This document shows, one piece after another, positions 46,401 through 58,600 of a DNA stretch of 64,000 bases. The notes below the pieces were generated by a model. The model had not been told where the DNA came from, did not search any database, and was given only the letters and a program-made list of their open reading frames with translations. The translations under genes were made by a program, and so were the position numbers. Source of the stretch: Odontesthes bonariensis (taxonomy: Eukaryota; Chordata; Actinopteri; Atheriniformes; Atherinopsidae); contig NC_134526.1 of NCBI RefSeq assembly GCF_027942865.1, positions 10,882,284 through 10,946,283 of the forward strand, written 5' to 3'. How positions within the stretch are numbered: position 1 is the first letter of the stretch; the number at the start of each line of letters is the position of its first letter.

Positions 46401-48949
46401 AACTGAGCTCTGACTTTTTGGCCATTTGATACTAATACTATTACAAGGTTGTTAAAGGCATACCAGTATCAAACAGACACATTCAGTAAATAACAACCTG
46501 ATGTCTGAAGGAACTCAAGCCAACTGTTTCTTCAGTTAGAGCTCTAATAAAAACTAGACTTTTATATTGGATTTTGAATTGTTTTATTTAGCCACATTGT
46601 CATTGCTTTAATTGTGTTTTATTCTCATCTGATATTCAATCTTCTTTCTAAAGAGTTATGGCACTGTAGAGTGTATGAAATTCGCAGTTAAACCCTGGCC
46701 AGAAGAAAGTTACTACAAAGATAACATATCCGATACTGACATCAATCTTGAATAAGTTTCCTTCAAGCCTCTGACATAAGGTGCAGATGCATGCCACAGT
46801 TTTGCAGTTTGGTGCTTTCTTACCTTCTTGTTTATTTTATAGTTTCCATGGCTGACATGTCTGGATTGCAGGCAGGCCAGTTTGGCACACAGACTCTTGT
46901 ACTCCATCAAGAAAAAAGACATCATCTGGGTGACTCCAAAGCCTTTGTATATCATTCAACATTAATGACGCTTTCACAGATGTGCAAGTTAACCTTGCCA
47001 TGTGCACTAATGCACCCCCGTACCATCACAGATGCTCATCTTTTAATTGTACTCTAATAATAAGGCAGATGGTCCCTCTCCTCTTTAGGCCAGAAAACAT
47101 GACTCCAATGATTTAAAAGAGAATAAATCTATTTTATGCTGAAAGTGATAAAATCCCCAGTAATTTTTTAATTCGACATAGTAGAATAGAAAAAACATAG
47201 AAAAAAAAACTGTTTTTGTAACCAGTAATGTTAATGCATCTGGAAGTTCTGACTCCACTGAACTTTGTGAAAACGTTGCTTACAGTGCAAACACATTCCA
47301 GAATTCAATTTGAAATCTTCCAGATTTTCATTTAATATTGTGAAGTCAAATTTATTGGCAATTTTCTTATCTAATATTACTGATGATTGACTTTCAGTCT
47401 TAAAACATGTCTCTATACTGCACATCTAACTTTCTGTACAAATACAAACTTGCACTTTTTAAGTTTCTACACAACACGAGCAGACTTTTCATACTGGGTC
47501 AAAACTGCCTTTCAGTAGTTAGGAGATCTGATCTTCAGATGGGGAAAAAGCTGATGGATGAATGCAACTCTGCAAATAAACAAAAAGTCAAAAAGCAAAG
47601 AAACAATGAGCTAAATACATTTCTTAGGAGAACGGTTCCGTTAATGGCAGCAATAATAAATGATCGTAGTGAGAACAAATTCCTGATTGCAGGAAGATCA
47701 TCATCGTTCTAAGGGATCAAAGTTGCTGGTCAGAAACAAAGAAACAGAAACTAGCATAACTAGCTTAGCAGGGACCTGGCTGATCCAGGGTCAGGGCTGT
47801 TTGTGTCCATTCTCATCCCTCTATATCTGTAGAGTTCTCGGCTACAGGCAGTCTCCTGTTTGATTAGTGTGGCGCCTTTATGAAAGCCTGTCAGGGTGAA
47901 GAGTTGGCTGCGTCTGAAGAAGGCTGATGTGAGAGTACAGACCAGGAGGAGCACCTGCCATCAATCTAACTGACAGAGCATGAGATCCGTGTTTGAAGTA
48001 CCTCTTTACAGAGTTTCAAATTGATTTTAATCACTTGATACATTCTTGCAGTGCAAAAAAGAGCTGGTGTTGATATTCTGCGAGAACCATACACCCTTCA
48101 TGTGACATGTCCTGATATCTATGACATGATCTATTTGACCCCAGTCATGCCATGCAGGATTTAGGTTCTGAATTAACCTGCTGCTGTCATGTATGCCTCC
48201 CATGGGAAATCAAAAGCCATGTAAGCGGCACTACAGTTTCCCACGGATACTCTAAGAGGTAAACAATGTTCATACTTGGTCAGTATGAAGAATCATGTTT
48301 CTGACACTCGTATGCAGCCAAAGTAAAAATAGCCTTCACTCATTTCAGAACCAGAAGATGCACAAGTTATTTTTTATTTTACATTATAACATCATTTGCA
48401 TTTACTGTTATGAATTATGGCAACATACTAAATCCCTATTCTTTTCATGAGCTCCTGAAAGTAGAAAAAGGCCTCTGCTAATCCATTTAATATGACAGGA
48501 TCAGCTCAGTTGGACCGATGACAGGAGATAGGCCGCTGGCCTGTGAGCAGGAAGATGCTCTTGTTCCCTGGCTGGAGCTGAACCATAACTGGTGCCAGCG
48601 ATTAATCCCAGGAACAAACCAAACACATTTGCTCAACTGACCAGCGTGGACAGCCTGGGGGGAAGGTGTGTGTCTGTCTGGTCAGGCAGGTGGCATATTC
48701 AATATGTGCCATGTGGGAACGCCTACTCAGCCTTATTAAGCTTCATCCTCTAAAACTGAATCCTCCTGCTGTCATTTAACACCAATTCCATGATATTAAT
48801 AGCAATTATCAGATCATGAAAGTGGAAAAGGAGCTTACAAGGATGGGAAAATGATGAGAGATTACATAGACCATGGATTTCCCATAAAGACATGATAATT
48901 TAAAGGAAGAGATGGACATTTTATTCTAATTATAAAACTGGTGAATTTT

Positions 48950-49140
48950 TTCAGTAATGCTGTGTGCCAGCTGAGAAACCAACCAGAACAACTGGAAAAA
49001 AAAGCAGTTGGAGGCTGGATTTAGTGGTCTCTGGCTAAAGCCATGTAGCTGTTCCAGTCTTCAAGCTAAGCTAGGCCAACTGGCTGCTTGCAGTAGCCTC
49101 AAATGAATTGTTAGACAAAACTGGCCTCACAGCAAAATGT
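48950..49140 (+). repeat. Decayed dispersed fish repeat
   Basis: CTGTTCCAGTCTTCAAGCTAAGCTAGGCCAACTGG followed by CTGCTTGCAGTAGCCTCAAA resembles a common fish repeat in which GTTTCCAGTCTTTATGCTAA is followed by GCTAAGCTAA and CTGGCTGTAGCTTCATA. Much diverged; assigned from memory of that motif only. It is split here for quotation; the element is continuous at 49049-49105. Confidence 0.45.
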
Positions 49141-50119
49141 GAAATAGGCCCAAAAAGTTGATCTGGCTTGACTGAGCTGGTTAGACGCCAGGGTCACATG
49201 TCATTTAACTTTGTAAGATATCAAACACATGTATTCCTTAAAGTTTGGGGGGGCAGTAGCCCATTAAAAGTGTTGTGCTTTTTTGTCTTAAGAACAGAAA
49301 GATAAAATGAGCTCCTTCTGTACCATATTAGGAGTTGCATTTTGAACAAATTACTCGAGCGTGTTCAACAATTAGGTGCCATTCCCTGCGTGTGTCTCTT
49401 ACTGTTTTCACATGGCAGTGAAGTCATTTAACTACCTCACAGTCACATCTGCTTTTCATTGTTATGGCTCCTTAAATTGCGCAGCCTCTGCTGTTGCTGT
49501 ATATCACCCTGCTCCCTGCGGAGTTCACAATAAGCGCTGACTGAACTTTGCCGCTCTGCATTACAAAAACATGAGCTGAAATCCACATGACTAATAGAAA
49601 TAACAAGTAAAAGGTGGAAGTCTTGTATAATGGTAAATAGAAAGAGGGGTAATTAGTTGCTAATGGACTTCTGGATGCAGAGCAAACATTCATTAAAACT
49701 CTAAACAGCAACAGATGTAAAACATCACAGAGATGATTGATGGGGCGTCTGTGCCGCCTCTGTGTGGGGTATTGAAATATCAGAAGTGAAAAAGCTCAGC
49801 GGCATCCAACCATCTCAGAGATACAAGAACTTCTTTTTGTGGGAAATGTAAGTGATGGATACCACAAATCTCTGAGGCCCATAAGGAGAAGAAGATGTAG
49901 TTTGTTTAGAAGAGCAAAAGGAGGATTCTCCGCAACCAGGAACTAAAGGAAAGTTTTTACTTCGTCACATGGTCAAAAGGCAAACATACACTCGTTCAAT
50001 TCTAACCTTTTATGTAGCGGAACAAAATATAAGATCTGGTCCTTTTCAGATCTGAGAAATAGCTAAATGCAGCTTCAGATTAACATAAACATATGAAATA
50101 TTACATAAATGTCATTTTA

Positions 50120-51300
50120 CTTGAACCAAATCTAAGGTACAGTAACATGTGGAAGCAAGGTGTTGCCCATGGGACAACCCATGATTCAAAAGCTTGTCGG
50201 ACCACCTTTAGCAGTAACACCTTGAAGTAATAGTTTTCTCTATGACATAATCTGTCTCCCATATCTTTGTAGAGGAATTTTGGCCCATTCTTCTTTGAAA
50301 TGTTTTAGTAAATTGAGGTTCCAGACAGTTTTTGATTCATAGCTCTTGGACCATTGCAACACCTTGATTCTTTTTCATTTCAGGCATTCTGCTGGACAGA
50401 TATCCTCGCATATGACTCTGAAATACATTGGTATGGACAAACCTAATGACTGCAAAGTGGCCAGGTCCTGTAGCTGCAAAACAACACCAAATCATCCCCC
50501 ATCCACCACCGTGCTTGACGGTTGGTGTATGGCGTTTTTGCTGATATACTGTGTTTGGTTTTCTCCAAACGTGCTGCAGTGCATTATGACCATACATCTC
50601 CACTTTGTTCTCAACTGCCCATGTTACATAAGTCTTGTGGTTTGTTAATATGTATTTTACAAACCTAAGCTGTTCTGCCAGTTCTTTTTAGAGAAAAGAG
50701 GCTTTCTCTTGGCAACCCTTCCAAACAAGTCATAATTGTGCGGTCATAAACTTTAAGATTAAATGTGCTAACTGAGTGCTGTAGTCTCAGATGTAACTTT
50801 TGTTTTCTTTTTCTTTTTTTTTTTTTGCAGTTTCTCTGAGCATTCCATGGTCTGACCTTGGTGTGAACTTGCTTCGATGTTAACTCCTGGTAAGATTAGC
50901 AACGGTCTTGAGTGTTTTCCACTTGTAAATGATCTTTCTCACTGTAGAATGATGGACTCTAAACTATTTGAAAGTGGCCTCATAACCCTTCCCAGAATGA
51001 TTGGCAGCAACAATTCCTTCTCTTAGAACTTAAATATATATAAATTCTTTGGCATTGTGTTAACATTCACCTGAATGGTCACACATGATGATGATCAATT
51101 AATCAAGTGGACATGACCATCAACACCTGGCTACTAGTTCACCTCTGAATTCCTTTGGAAATATTAGGGGAAGACTTTGTTCTTCACTCACTGATTCTGC
51201 ATTTTTGCTTGGTATTTGTTGATTATATTGTAATCCTTAACAACTGACTTTTTCATGTAACTATACATGATTTTTAACACTGCTGATAATGCACCAATCA
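50120..51300 (-). mobile_element. Degenerate Tc1/mariner DNA transposon
   Basis: The whole interval reads, on the minus strand, as a fish Tc1-like element. The flank TGATGATCAATTAATCAAG, with ACACCTGGCTACTAG beyond it, and the transposase region are recognisable. Terminal inverted repeats could not be fixed by eye, so the ends are approximate. Confidence 0.75.
50190..51055 (-). pseudogene. Tc1-type transposase pseudogene
   Basis: Start-codon position is ATG at 51055-51053 (minus). A helix-turn-helix part with GRV-like remnants follows. The best preserved stretch is 50603-50337: MYGHNALQHVWRKPNTVYQQ, HTPTVKHGGGWGMIWCCFAA and TGPGHFAVI, which is the centre of the DDE catalytic domain. Downstream, the block around QSPDLNPIE is lost by deletion (the reading passes from MPEMKKNQG to the end region). 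Frameshifts and stops elsewhere show it is inactive. Confidence 0.85.
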
Positions 51301-51484
51301 TACAGTTTGTCTATGAATGATCACTTTGGTTCATTGACAAACCTACTTACCTCATCCTTGTGTTTTTGTTCATGGCTATAATCACCATAAATTCATACTT
51401 TCCCTTGTAGCCATTTCATATGTACATGACCTTTTAAAGAAGTTGAAGTATCATTTCTTAAACAATTGAGCCTTCAGGAAGGAC

Positions 51485-51556
51485 AGGGGGCATCCGGAAT
51501 TGAACCAGAGACCTCTTGATCTGCAGTCAAATGCTCTACCACTGAGCTATACCCCC
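51485..51556 (-). tRNA. tRNA-Cys (anticodon GCA)
   Basis: 72-nt cloverleaf on the minus strand. Acceptor GGGGGTA pairs with TGCCCCC; D arm GCTC-AGTGGTA-GAGC; anticodon stem TTTGA/TCAAG around loop CTGCAGA, giving GCA (plus-strand 51522-51524); T arm TCTGG-TTCAATT-CCGGA. A box TAGCTCAGTGG and B box GGTTCAATTCC are present. All stems pair, allowing G-U. No intron and no encoded CCA. A run of four T is not seen within about 40 bases downstream, so transcription ending is uncertain. Confidence 0.9.
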
Positions 51557-51559
51557 TGA

Positions 51560-54500
51560 CACAATAAATCCGCTCACTGTACTGCTTGACTGATGTGTTG
51601 CCTTTGGTTCCTCCTCTAAAGTATAGCTTGAGTTATTTTCACTAAGGCTGTAACCACTGAACCCACAAGTCTGTAACCATTCAGAGGTCCCTCTGGAAAA
51701 AAAAGAGAGAGATGACACACTGTGTGTAACACCCACATCACACCATTGGAGTACACCTCAGCATTTTCCCACCGAAGTCTCTTTCTGCTCTGCCTGCCGT
51801 CCCGTGAGACTCTGACACATCAGACTACGTTGTCATTTCCACACTATCAGATCCCACTGTTCTATTCTTTCACCATAAGACATACACAGCTCAGGCCTCT
51901 GCATTTCTTCATTTTCCACCCCCTCCTCCCACAACACTGGCGAGACAACAAATAGGAAACCATGCCAAGTCTCCCTCATCAATCCTAATTTGGGCTGTTC
52001 CACTAAATGTATTTTTATGACACTGAAGATTAGACTAGGCTGGACTCCCAATTTGTTGATCATTGGATGTTCCCAGAACAACAAGAGCCAGCACAAAGAC
52101 AGTGCTGGGAAGCATTAGGTTGACAGAGTGGAAGTAGGGCAGGAGCAGGGGGTGATGAACAGGTCCGAACTGTTATGCAAATAGCTTGTCTTTGCCTGGT
52201 TATGAAGAGGGGAGTACGTAGTGAACAACTCAGCAGAGAGGGGAACTTTAAAACAGGACATCGGCCACCAGCCATGAGTTTCCTGTTTTCATTGGATCCG
52301 TAGAGTTTCTCCTCTGCAGCAAAAAATCTCCCTCAGCTCACAGCGCTGGGCTTGTTTATTCATCCAAGGAAAAATGCTTCTGATACGAATTCCAAAAAAA
52401 ATCTCCAGTTAACTACTCTTACATGGTGGCAAACAAACATTAATATAATGTCCTGTGCTTACAAAGATAAACAAACCACTTTATGGTGCAAACACTTGAT
52501 ATTTTTAGATGACAAAGGGAAAAGTGAAAAAAAGAAGAGGGTTCACAACAAATAATTAATAATACTCCTGTGTTGTTTTTCTTTTGGGTTGGACCTCCTG
52601 TTGCACAGACTTTTATAGAACTTATAACATCCTGTCTCTCGAAACTGACAACATGATATGGAAATAACTCAGTCGTCAACAGCTTTTAAAGGTCCCTTGA
52701 GTTTTTTATGGTCTGAGTGGAAATATAAACCTGAATGGTCTCCAGTGAATATCTTGTTTCTAGGAACACATATTGGTTTGTGTAAAAAACAGTCAATGCT
52801 GTTGTGAAACAACAATCTGTTATATTTCAGAATGTAATCTGATTTCATATAGTAGATAATTCATTACAAGGAACATAATCCCAACTTTCAGGTTTGTCAC
52901 AATGCATCTTTGAACTACAATCCAGTATATTAAAACATTTCCCTCTGCAACAATTCTTTTCTTCTCAGAAAGAAAAAGGAAAATCAAATGGTTTCAGTAG
53001 GAAGCCCATTTTTTTTCATTACATTGTAAAACAAGCAGTTATTTCTGCTTGAATAAGAAAATACGTGTGAAACTTTATGGAAAATTAAACATTGTTAACT
53101 CACTTTTAATTAACTGACTTGTCTATGCATGACAACTATTACTGATACTGCAGTTTTATCCATTGTTAGTTTGTTAATCATTTTTCCTTCATCCCATTAA
53201 GGATCAGGTCTCATTCCCAGTTTCATAGTATTTCGCTCAAGGAGGTCCTTTCAGACTGAGGGGAACTCTCCACTGATCAATAAAAGCGGGCCATGTTTAC
53301 TCGTCTCAAGAGCAGCTGAAGCGTTCTCATCAGCGGCCCTCAGAGAGTTTCCTCTAATGTTGCATGAGGAGGGAAACTGAAGCCGAGTTCTGAGGAGGAC
53401 ACCCGGTCTCCTGGCTCTCACGTCTGGTGCGACCTGTAATCCCATCAGAGATAATGTGTCCATGGTGGGAAAATAAACAGAACCGAGGACTGATCCCGCT
53501 GCTCTGCTCTCAGGACTGGTCCTCAGAGGTTCGTCGGTGAAGTCCTACTCCATCTGAACTCAGCCTTTTTTTTACACTCGATACAAATCCTCATCGTTAT
53601 TAGCATCAATTCTGCTTTTTAAAAAAAAAAAAACAACCACAAGTAATACCTGCCTGTATCAAAGACATACATGTAAGCTGGTGTCCTGAGGGCATACGTT
53701 TATGTTAAGGAGCTAAAAAAAAAGAAAAAAGGAAAGAAGGGGATTGTTTTTTGAGAACAGATTTTCTGAGTTTAGCCCCCACGAGATCAAAGAATCAAGA
53801 TTTGAACAAAAGCATTATGGTTCATAATGTGAAAGATTATTGAATTATTTGCAAATCAGGAAAAGCTTCAAAAGCGTAGACATTCAGGAATGTTAAACAC
53901 ACTGAAATGTAAGATAAATGGAAACAGTATGAAGTGGGAAGCAAGATGTGGTTTGGAGCTAATGTCTTCCATGCTTTTGTTTTCAATATGTTGGATCTTT
54001 GCAAAGAGTATCGAGTTATTGCCCATGGGGCTTTGAGCCTTGAGGTTTTGTACAATCAGTGAAGAAAAAATGGCAGTGATGTAAAGATGTGCCCTGGACA
54101 GTTGTGGAATGTTGTGGTCTCAGTTCATTGCAGCATTCTTACCTGCATGCATGTGACTCATATGTGGTCATTTCTGTAAAAAAAACAGGAACTAAGAATA
54201 GCAGCCCTTTAATTTTACCGTCTGACCTCAGATCTCCCAACATGCTGCTATCATCAGAGAGAAAATCAAGCACATTGTGGTGTTTATTTGTGGGTTTGTG
54301 GGCACTTGGGTGAGGAAGTGGGCTTGTCTGTAGAGACTGGGTTTAATCTCTGTGGTATTCAGCAGCAACATTACACAGGGGGTCAAAAAAGAGGTACAGT
54401 TGTGAAGTTATTTTAAAAGGGACACGAAAGTTAGCTAAGGAAACTGAACCAAGGGTGAGGCTGGATCCCATACAACTCTCCCACTTGCCATCTTAACAAA

Positions 54501-55430
54501 CTGGCATTGTTGTTTCAACCTCAAACGGCCACAAACTGTTTTTGAGCATGGATGAAAGCCCTACAAGCCTAGCAGAAAGAGGCGGCTGGCTGAAGAAGAA
54601 TGAACGCCACAGAGAACCCCCGACAACCCCCTTTGCCTGGTTTCGTACTCACTTTTAGATGCATTCCTATTATCACATTTGAAAGGTGTACAAAAGGCCT
54701 CGTCAGGAGCAACAGAGCAGAGCGCTAACTTATGCCCCGCGTGTCCCAGAATTGGAAAGAATCGAACACCTGCAGGGGAAAGCAAGTTTCTTTGGAACGA
54801 CACATCTTTGTTTCTGGTGCTAGTGACTGAGACTTTCTTTATTCCCGTCTAAGAACAACAGTTTGGGTTTGGCTCATTTTCTTGAATGTGGAAGTCAGAA
54901 CATGTTTTCCAAGTTGAATGCGTCTTCAAAGATCGGTGATTGATCCGACTGTTTGAAAGTGTCTTGTGGTTGCTGAGAGTCGAGGTTATTGAGTCTCCAC
55001 CAGCTGCGTGTCGGTCTGAATGGAGCTCATGTCGTTTGGTCATCGTTCCAGCACCAGAAGGCACTCAGTGTTGAGAGCCAGAATTTGAATAACAAGTGTT
55101 CAAGAATGGCCAACTGTTAAGAGCCTGCACAAGGTCAGTGGAGGATGCAGAACAATGGAGCCTGTTTGCCTGGTGAGCACCCGGCTCACACTTGGCCGGG
55201 TTCAAATAGCTTCACCTTGGAGATAAAAAAAAATATGTGTAAGTAGGATTTTAGATTTCTTGTCTTGATGTGTCAGAGAAATGTGGGAACTGTGCAGTTG
55301 TTCTCCAGGTAACCGCATGCAGTTTAGTTCGTCTGGGGTCAAACTTTTACTTCTGTAATCTGCCAAAACCAAACTGAACCTCACAGATAAAACCACGCCC
55401 CGTGTCGGATCCACGGACCTCCCAGGAGGC
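51560..55430. other. Non-coding stretch upstream of lfng
   Basis: No gene was recognised. A poly-A run is at 53620-53633. The last part is proximal upstream DNA of lfng and holds a CSL/RBPJ-type motif at 55282-55289. Confidence 0.45.
55282..55289 (+). promoter_or_regulatory. Candidate CSL (RBPJ) site upstream of lfng
   Basis: TGTGGGAA fits the YGTGGGAA consensus of the Notch effector CSL, about 165 bases before the TATA box. An 8-base motif occurs often by chance, so this is only a candidate. Confidence 0.3.
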
Positions 55431-55448
55431 GTGGCCAGAGATAAAGCT

Positions 55449-55456
55449 TATATATA
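55449..55456 (+). promoter_or_regulatory. TATA box of lfng
   Basis: TATATATA about 160 bases before the start codon, placing transcription start near 55480 and the whole 5' UTR in exon 1. Confidence 0.6.
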
Positions 55457-55616
55457 GACCCATTTCACCACTGGATCGCTTAGTTGCCATGCACCCTGAT
55501 GGATTACACGTATATCACTTTGTGTTTTTATTGAGATACAACACCATATGGACTTTGCATTAGGAATTCGTTGGGCTGCTTCATAGTTTTTTTTTTAGTC
55601 ACTTTTAGGTGTAATC

Positions 55617-58600
55617 ATGCTGAAAAATAATGGAAAGAAGGCAGCCGTCTCTGTGGGCTGCAGCGCGTGTGTCTGTCTGCTGCTGCTCGTGGTTGCTGTG
55701 CAGCATCACCGCGTCCGGACAACCGGAGAGGACGCCGGCGCGCGCCCTGCCCTCCAAGACACCTTGCCGCAGGGGGACGCACAGGTAAAGAAAGTGTTCT
55801 CGGCGTACTTCACCAAACTGAGCCGGGAACGGAGGGAGGTGGAGAAGCCCGCCTCTGCCACCGCCGCTGACCCCGCTCCAGCTGAGGACATCAGCGCCAA
55901 CGACATCTTCATCGCTGTGAAGACCACCAAGAAGTTCCACCAGTCCAGACTGAACCTGCTCCTGGAGACATGGATTTCCAGAAATATGCAACAGGTAAAA
56001 CGACAAGTGCCTGATTCATTATGACTTGCTTCATTTATTTATCTGACGTAGGCCTACTGATCTAACTTTCCATTCAACACCCTGCAAACTGGGGAAGTTT
56101 AATTTTTGGAAGTGATGCGCTTGTTTGAAGGCTGGTGTTGCCTGTGCTGTGTACACATCCAGGTGATGGCTGTTTGCAGTGTTGCTTTGTTCGCCTGTCA
56201 CCAGCTGACACTGAAATAGCCCCACAACCTCTGTAAACCGTGCTGAATTTCCTCTGCTTTGTCACTTTTTATTCTCCTCTGAGTGATGCCCCCTGAGAAC
56301 GGAGGGAGCAGTTTCAGGACTCCTTCTGCTCCCTCTTTCAACCCCCACCCTCTCCCCTCTCCCCTATTATCCCTCCTTCTTTTTAGGTGTCCCCGTGAAT
56401 GCTCCTGGTGCAATGGATGCTTCACAGCACCAACTCCAGCGCTGTCCCCCTTCCAGGACTAACAAAGCGTCTTTCTGAAGGGGGAAGAAAAGCTTTCCCA
56501 GCCCCTTGTCTCCCCTCTCTCCATGGGAACGTGGGAGCTGAGTCTGGGTCAGGCTCACTGGAGGGATGGGAAAACGGGGGGTTCGTTAAGGGGATGCCTG
56601 GGACAATAGGGTGCATCTATAGGCAAGTTTATCCTGGGAGTTGCACGCTGAGTATGAAAATGTGTCCTTGTGAACTAAGCTCCTTTAGAGGGTTCACAAA
56701 GACGAGGCTATAGAGTGGAGAAAACTAGTCAAAGTGATTTTATCCTGCACCTAGAGGAGTCACGTGTGCTTTTGCAGAGGTCTTTTTAATTTGCCTCGGA
56801 GCTGTCATACACAGTTTGCCGGTCTTTTACATTCATTTTATTTCTCGTATTCAAGGAAACGTTTCTAGAGACCGGTTTGATTACAGAAATTGTAATGATA
56901 ATAGCTTCTCACAGTCACTTCACCCCTCGCACGTTTGAATAGGAGTAATGATTAGTCAGAATTACCCCCACAGCTCATATTTATGGCCAAAACATGCCCT
57001 ACAGCAACGCCTCCTATTTGAAGTATTTGTGCCAACAGGCTTGAAGCTACTGCAGTGGATGATGTTGGTTTTCCCATCGTACGGAGGTAACAACAGGCTT
57101 GATGGGCAGACAGCTGGCTGGTGGCTGCAGGGACAAAAAAGATAGACGGAGCACTACAATACAAGAGGAGTTTCTGGAGGAAGGGTGCCAGGTGGTCAGA
57201 GTAGATGGAACAAAGGATGGTTTTAATGTCTGCCATATGATGCTCTGAGTTCCCACCATGTACATATGGCGATCCTCTGAGTCCAGCTTTGATTCTCACG
57301 CTCAGCTGATGAACATCTGTGGAGTTTAGATTGTTTTTTTGCCACTTAGGGAAGCAACAAAACTATTACTTCTGTAAAAGCGTGTGGATATTAGTGGACT
57401 TTTTCATTTCTCTGTGCTCTTTCAGCTTAAAGTGAGATTTCTTAATCTCTATGCAAATGCAGTGGCAATCTGTTGCTGTTTACGGTAGCCTATTGAGGGT
57501 AGATTATCTCTGTGACAGACCCTCTTCATTTTTGAGCTCATTTGAAAAAAATAAAAAGCTTCTTTTGTTTTCTTTATGTAAATAGTTTTTGCCTCAAGCT
57601 AATAAATGCCAGATTCAATTTTGATCCACTCGCATCAAGAAAATCAGTTTAAATCTGAAACAGTCTATTTTTCTTGATTTGATTTATAATTTTGGTGAGT
57701 TGTGGCTGCTTTTATCAACGCATAAATTTAGTTTCTAGTGCCTAGACAGCTGGCACTGAGATCTTCATGGTGGTGTGCCATGCATTCCTCTTTTAAGAGT
57801 TCGATAATTAGCCAGCACTCCAACAATGAATGCTTTTAGCCTTTAGGAGAAAAAAAAAAACACTTGGTGCTGTCCTTGAGTTAATGAAATGGCTTCAGTA
57901 TGAAACGGTAAAGAATAAGTGGTCAGCTTTGGCACAAATGCAAAGTTACATGTCTCATGCGTTACAACGGCTGTGCTCTTGTCAGCCGTTTTCCTGATCA
58001 GTTGTTGCAACAAAAAGTGCTGAAATGCTCTAAATGGCAGGGACAGAGGGGGGAAGGAGTCAGGGTGGAGGTGGTTGATGGAAAGAAGGGAGCCCGGTGC
58101 CCTTCCTTCCTGTGGTGCTGGAGACAGCCAGCCAGGCACCACGTTCAGCTCAGACAGGGCCGTACCAGTCCTTCCTGTGGTCCAGAGTGCATCACCGCCC
58201 CCTCTGTGGTCCCTTTGCCCTCTTTTTCTTTCTTTTAGTTTCACACACCGCCAACTTTTCCCAAAAAATATTTATTGTTCAAATTAGTATTCCATAAAAG
58301 TAACTGTCCCTTTTAAGTTGCGTTTGAGCAACAATAGCAGCAGAGAACCTTCCCTAGGAGCTTTGTCTTTAGTTAACTCCAGCAGCTGTATGCAAATGCG
58401 AGCAAACATGCTCAGAATTTACCCAGTGGAGACTTTACCCAGCATGAAAACTCACAGCATTGTTCTATTCATGAGCCTCTGGTCGTGTATGCGGCTCAGA
58501 GGTGGGAGGAGGAGGAGGCAGGACAGGGGGTGAAGAGGGGCTGAATGGCCACACACGGTTTTTCGATTTACTAATCAGCAGCGAGAAACCCCCCCCACTC

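Larger units (their letters stand above)
39540..50100. other. Gene-poor stretch
   Basis: No gene was recognised. It contains short tandem repeats at 41036-41090 and 43363-43402 and a decayed dispersed repeat at about 48950-49140. The longest frames (40468-40094, -, 124 codons; 46363-45953, -, 136 codons) match no family I know. Confidence 0.45.
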
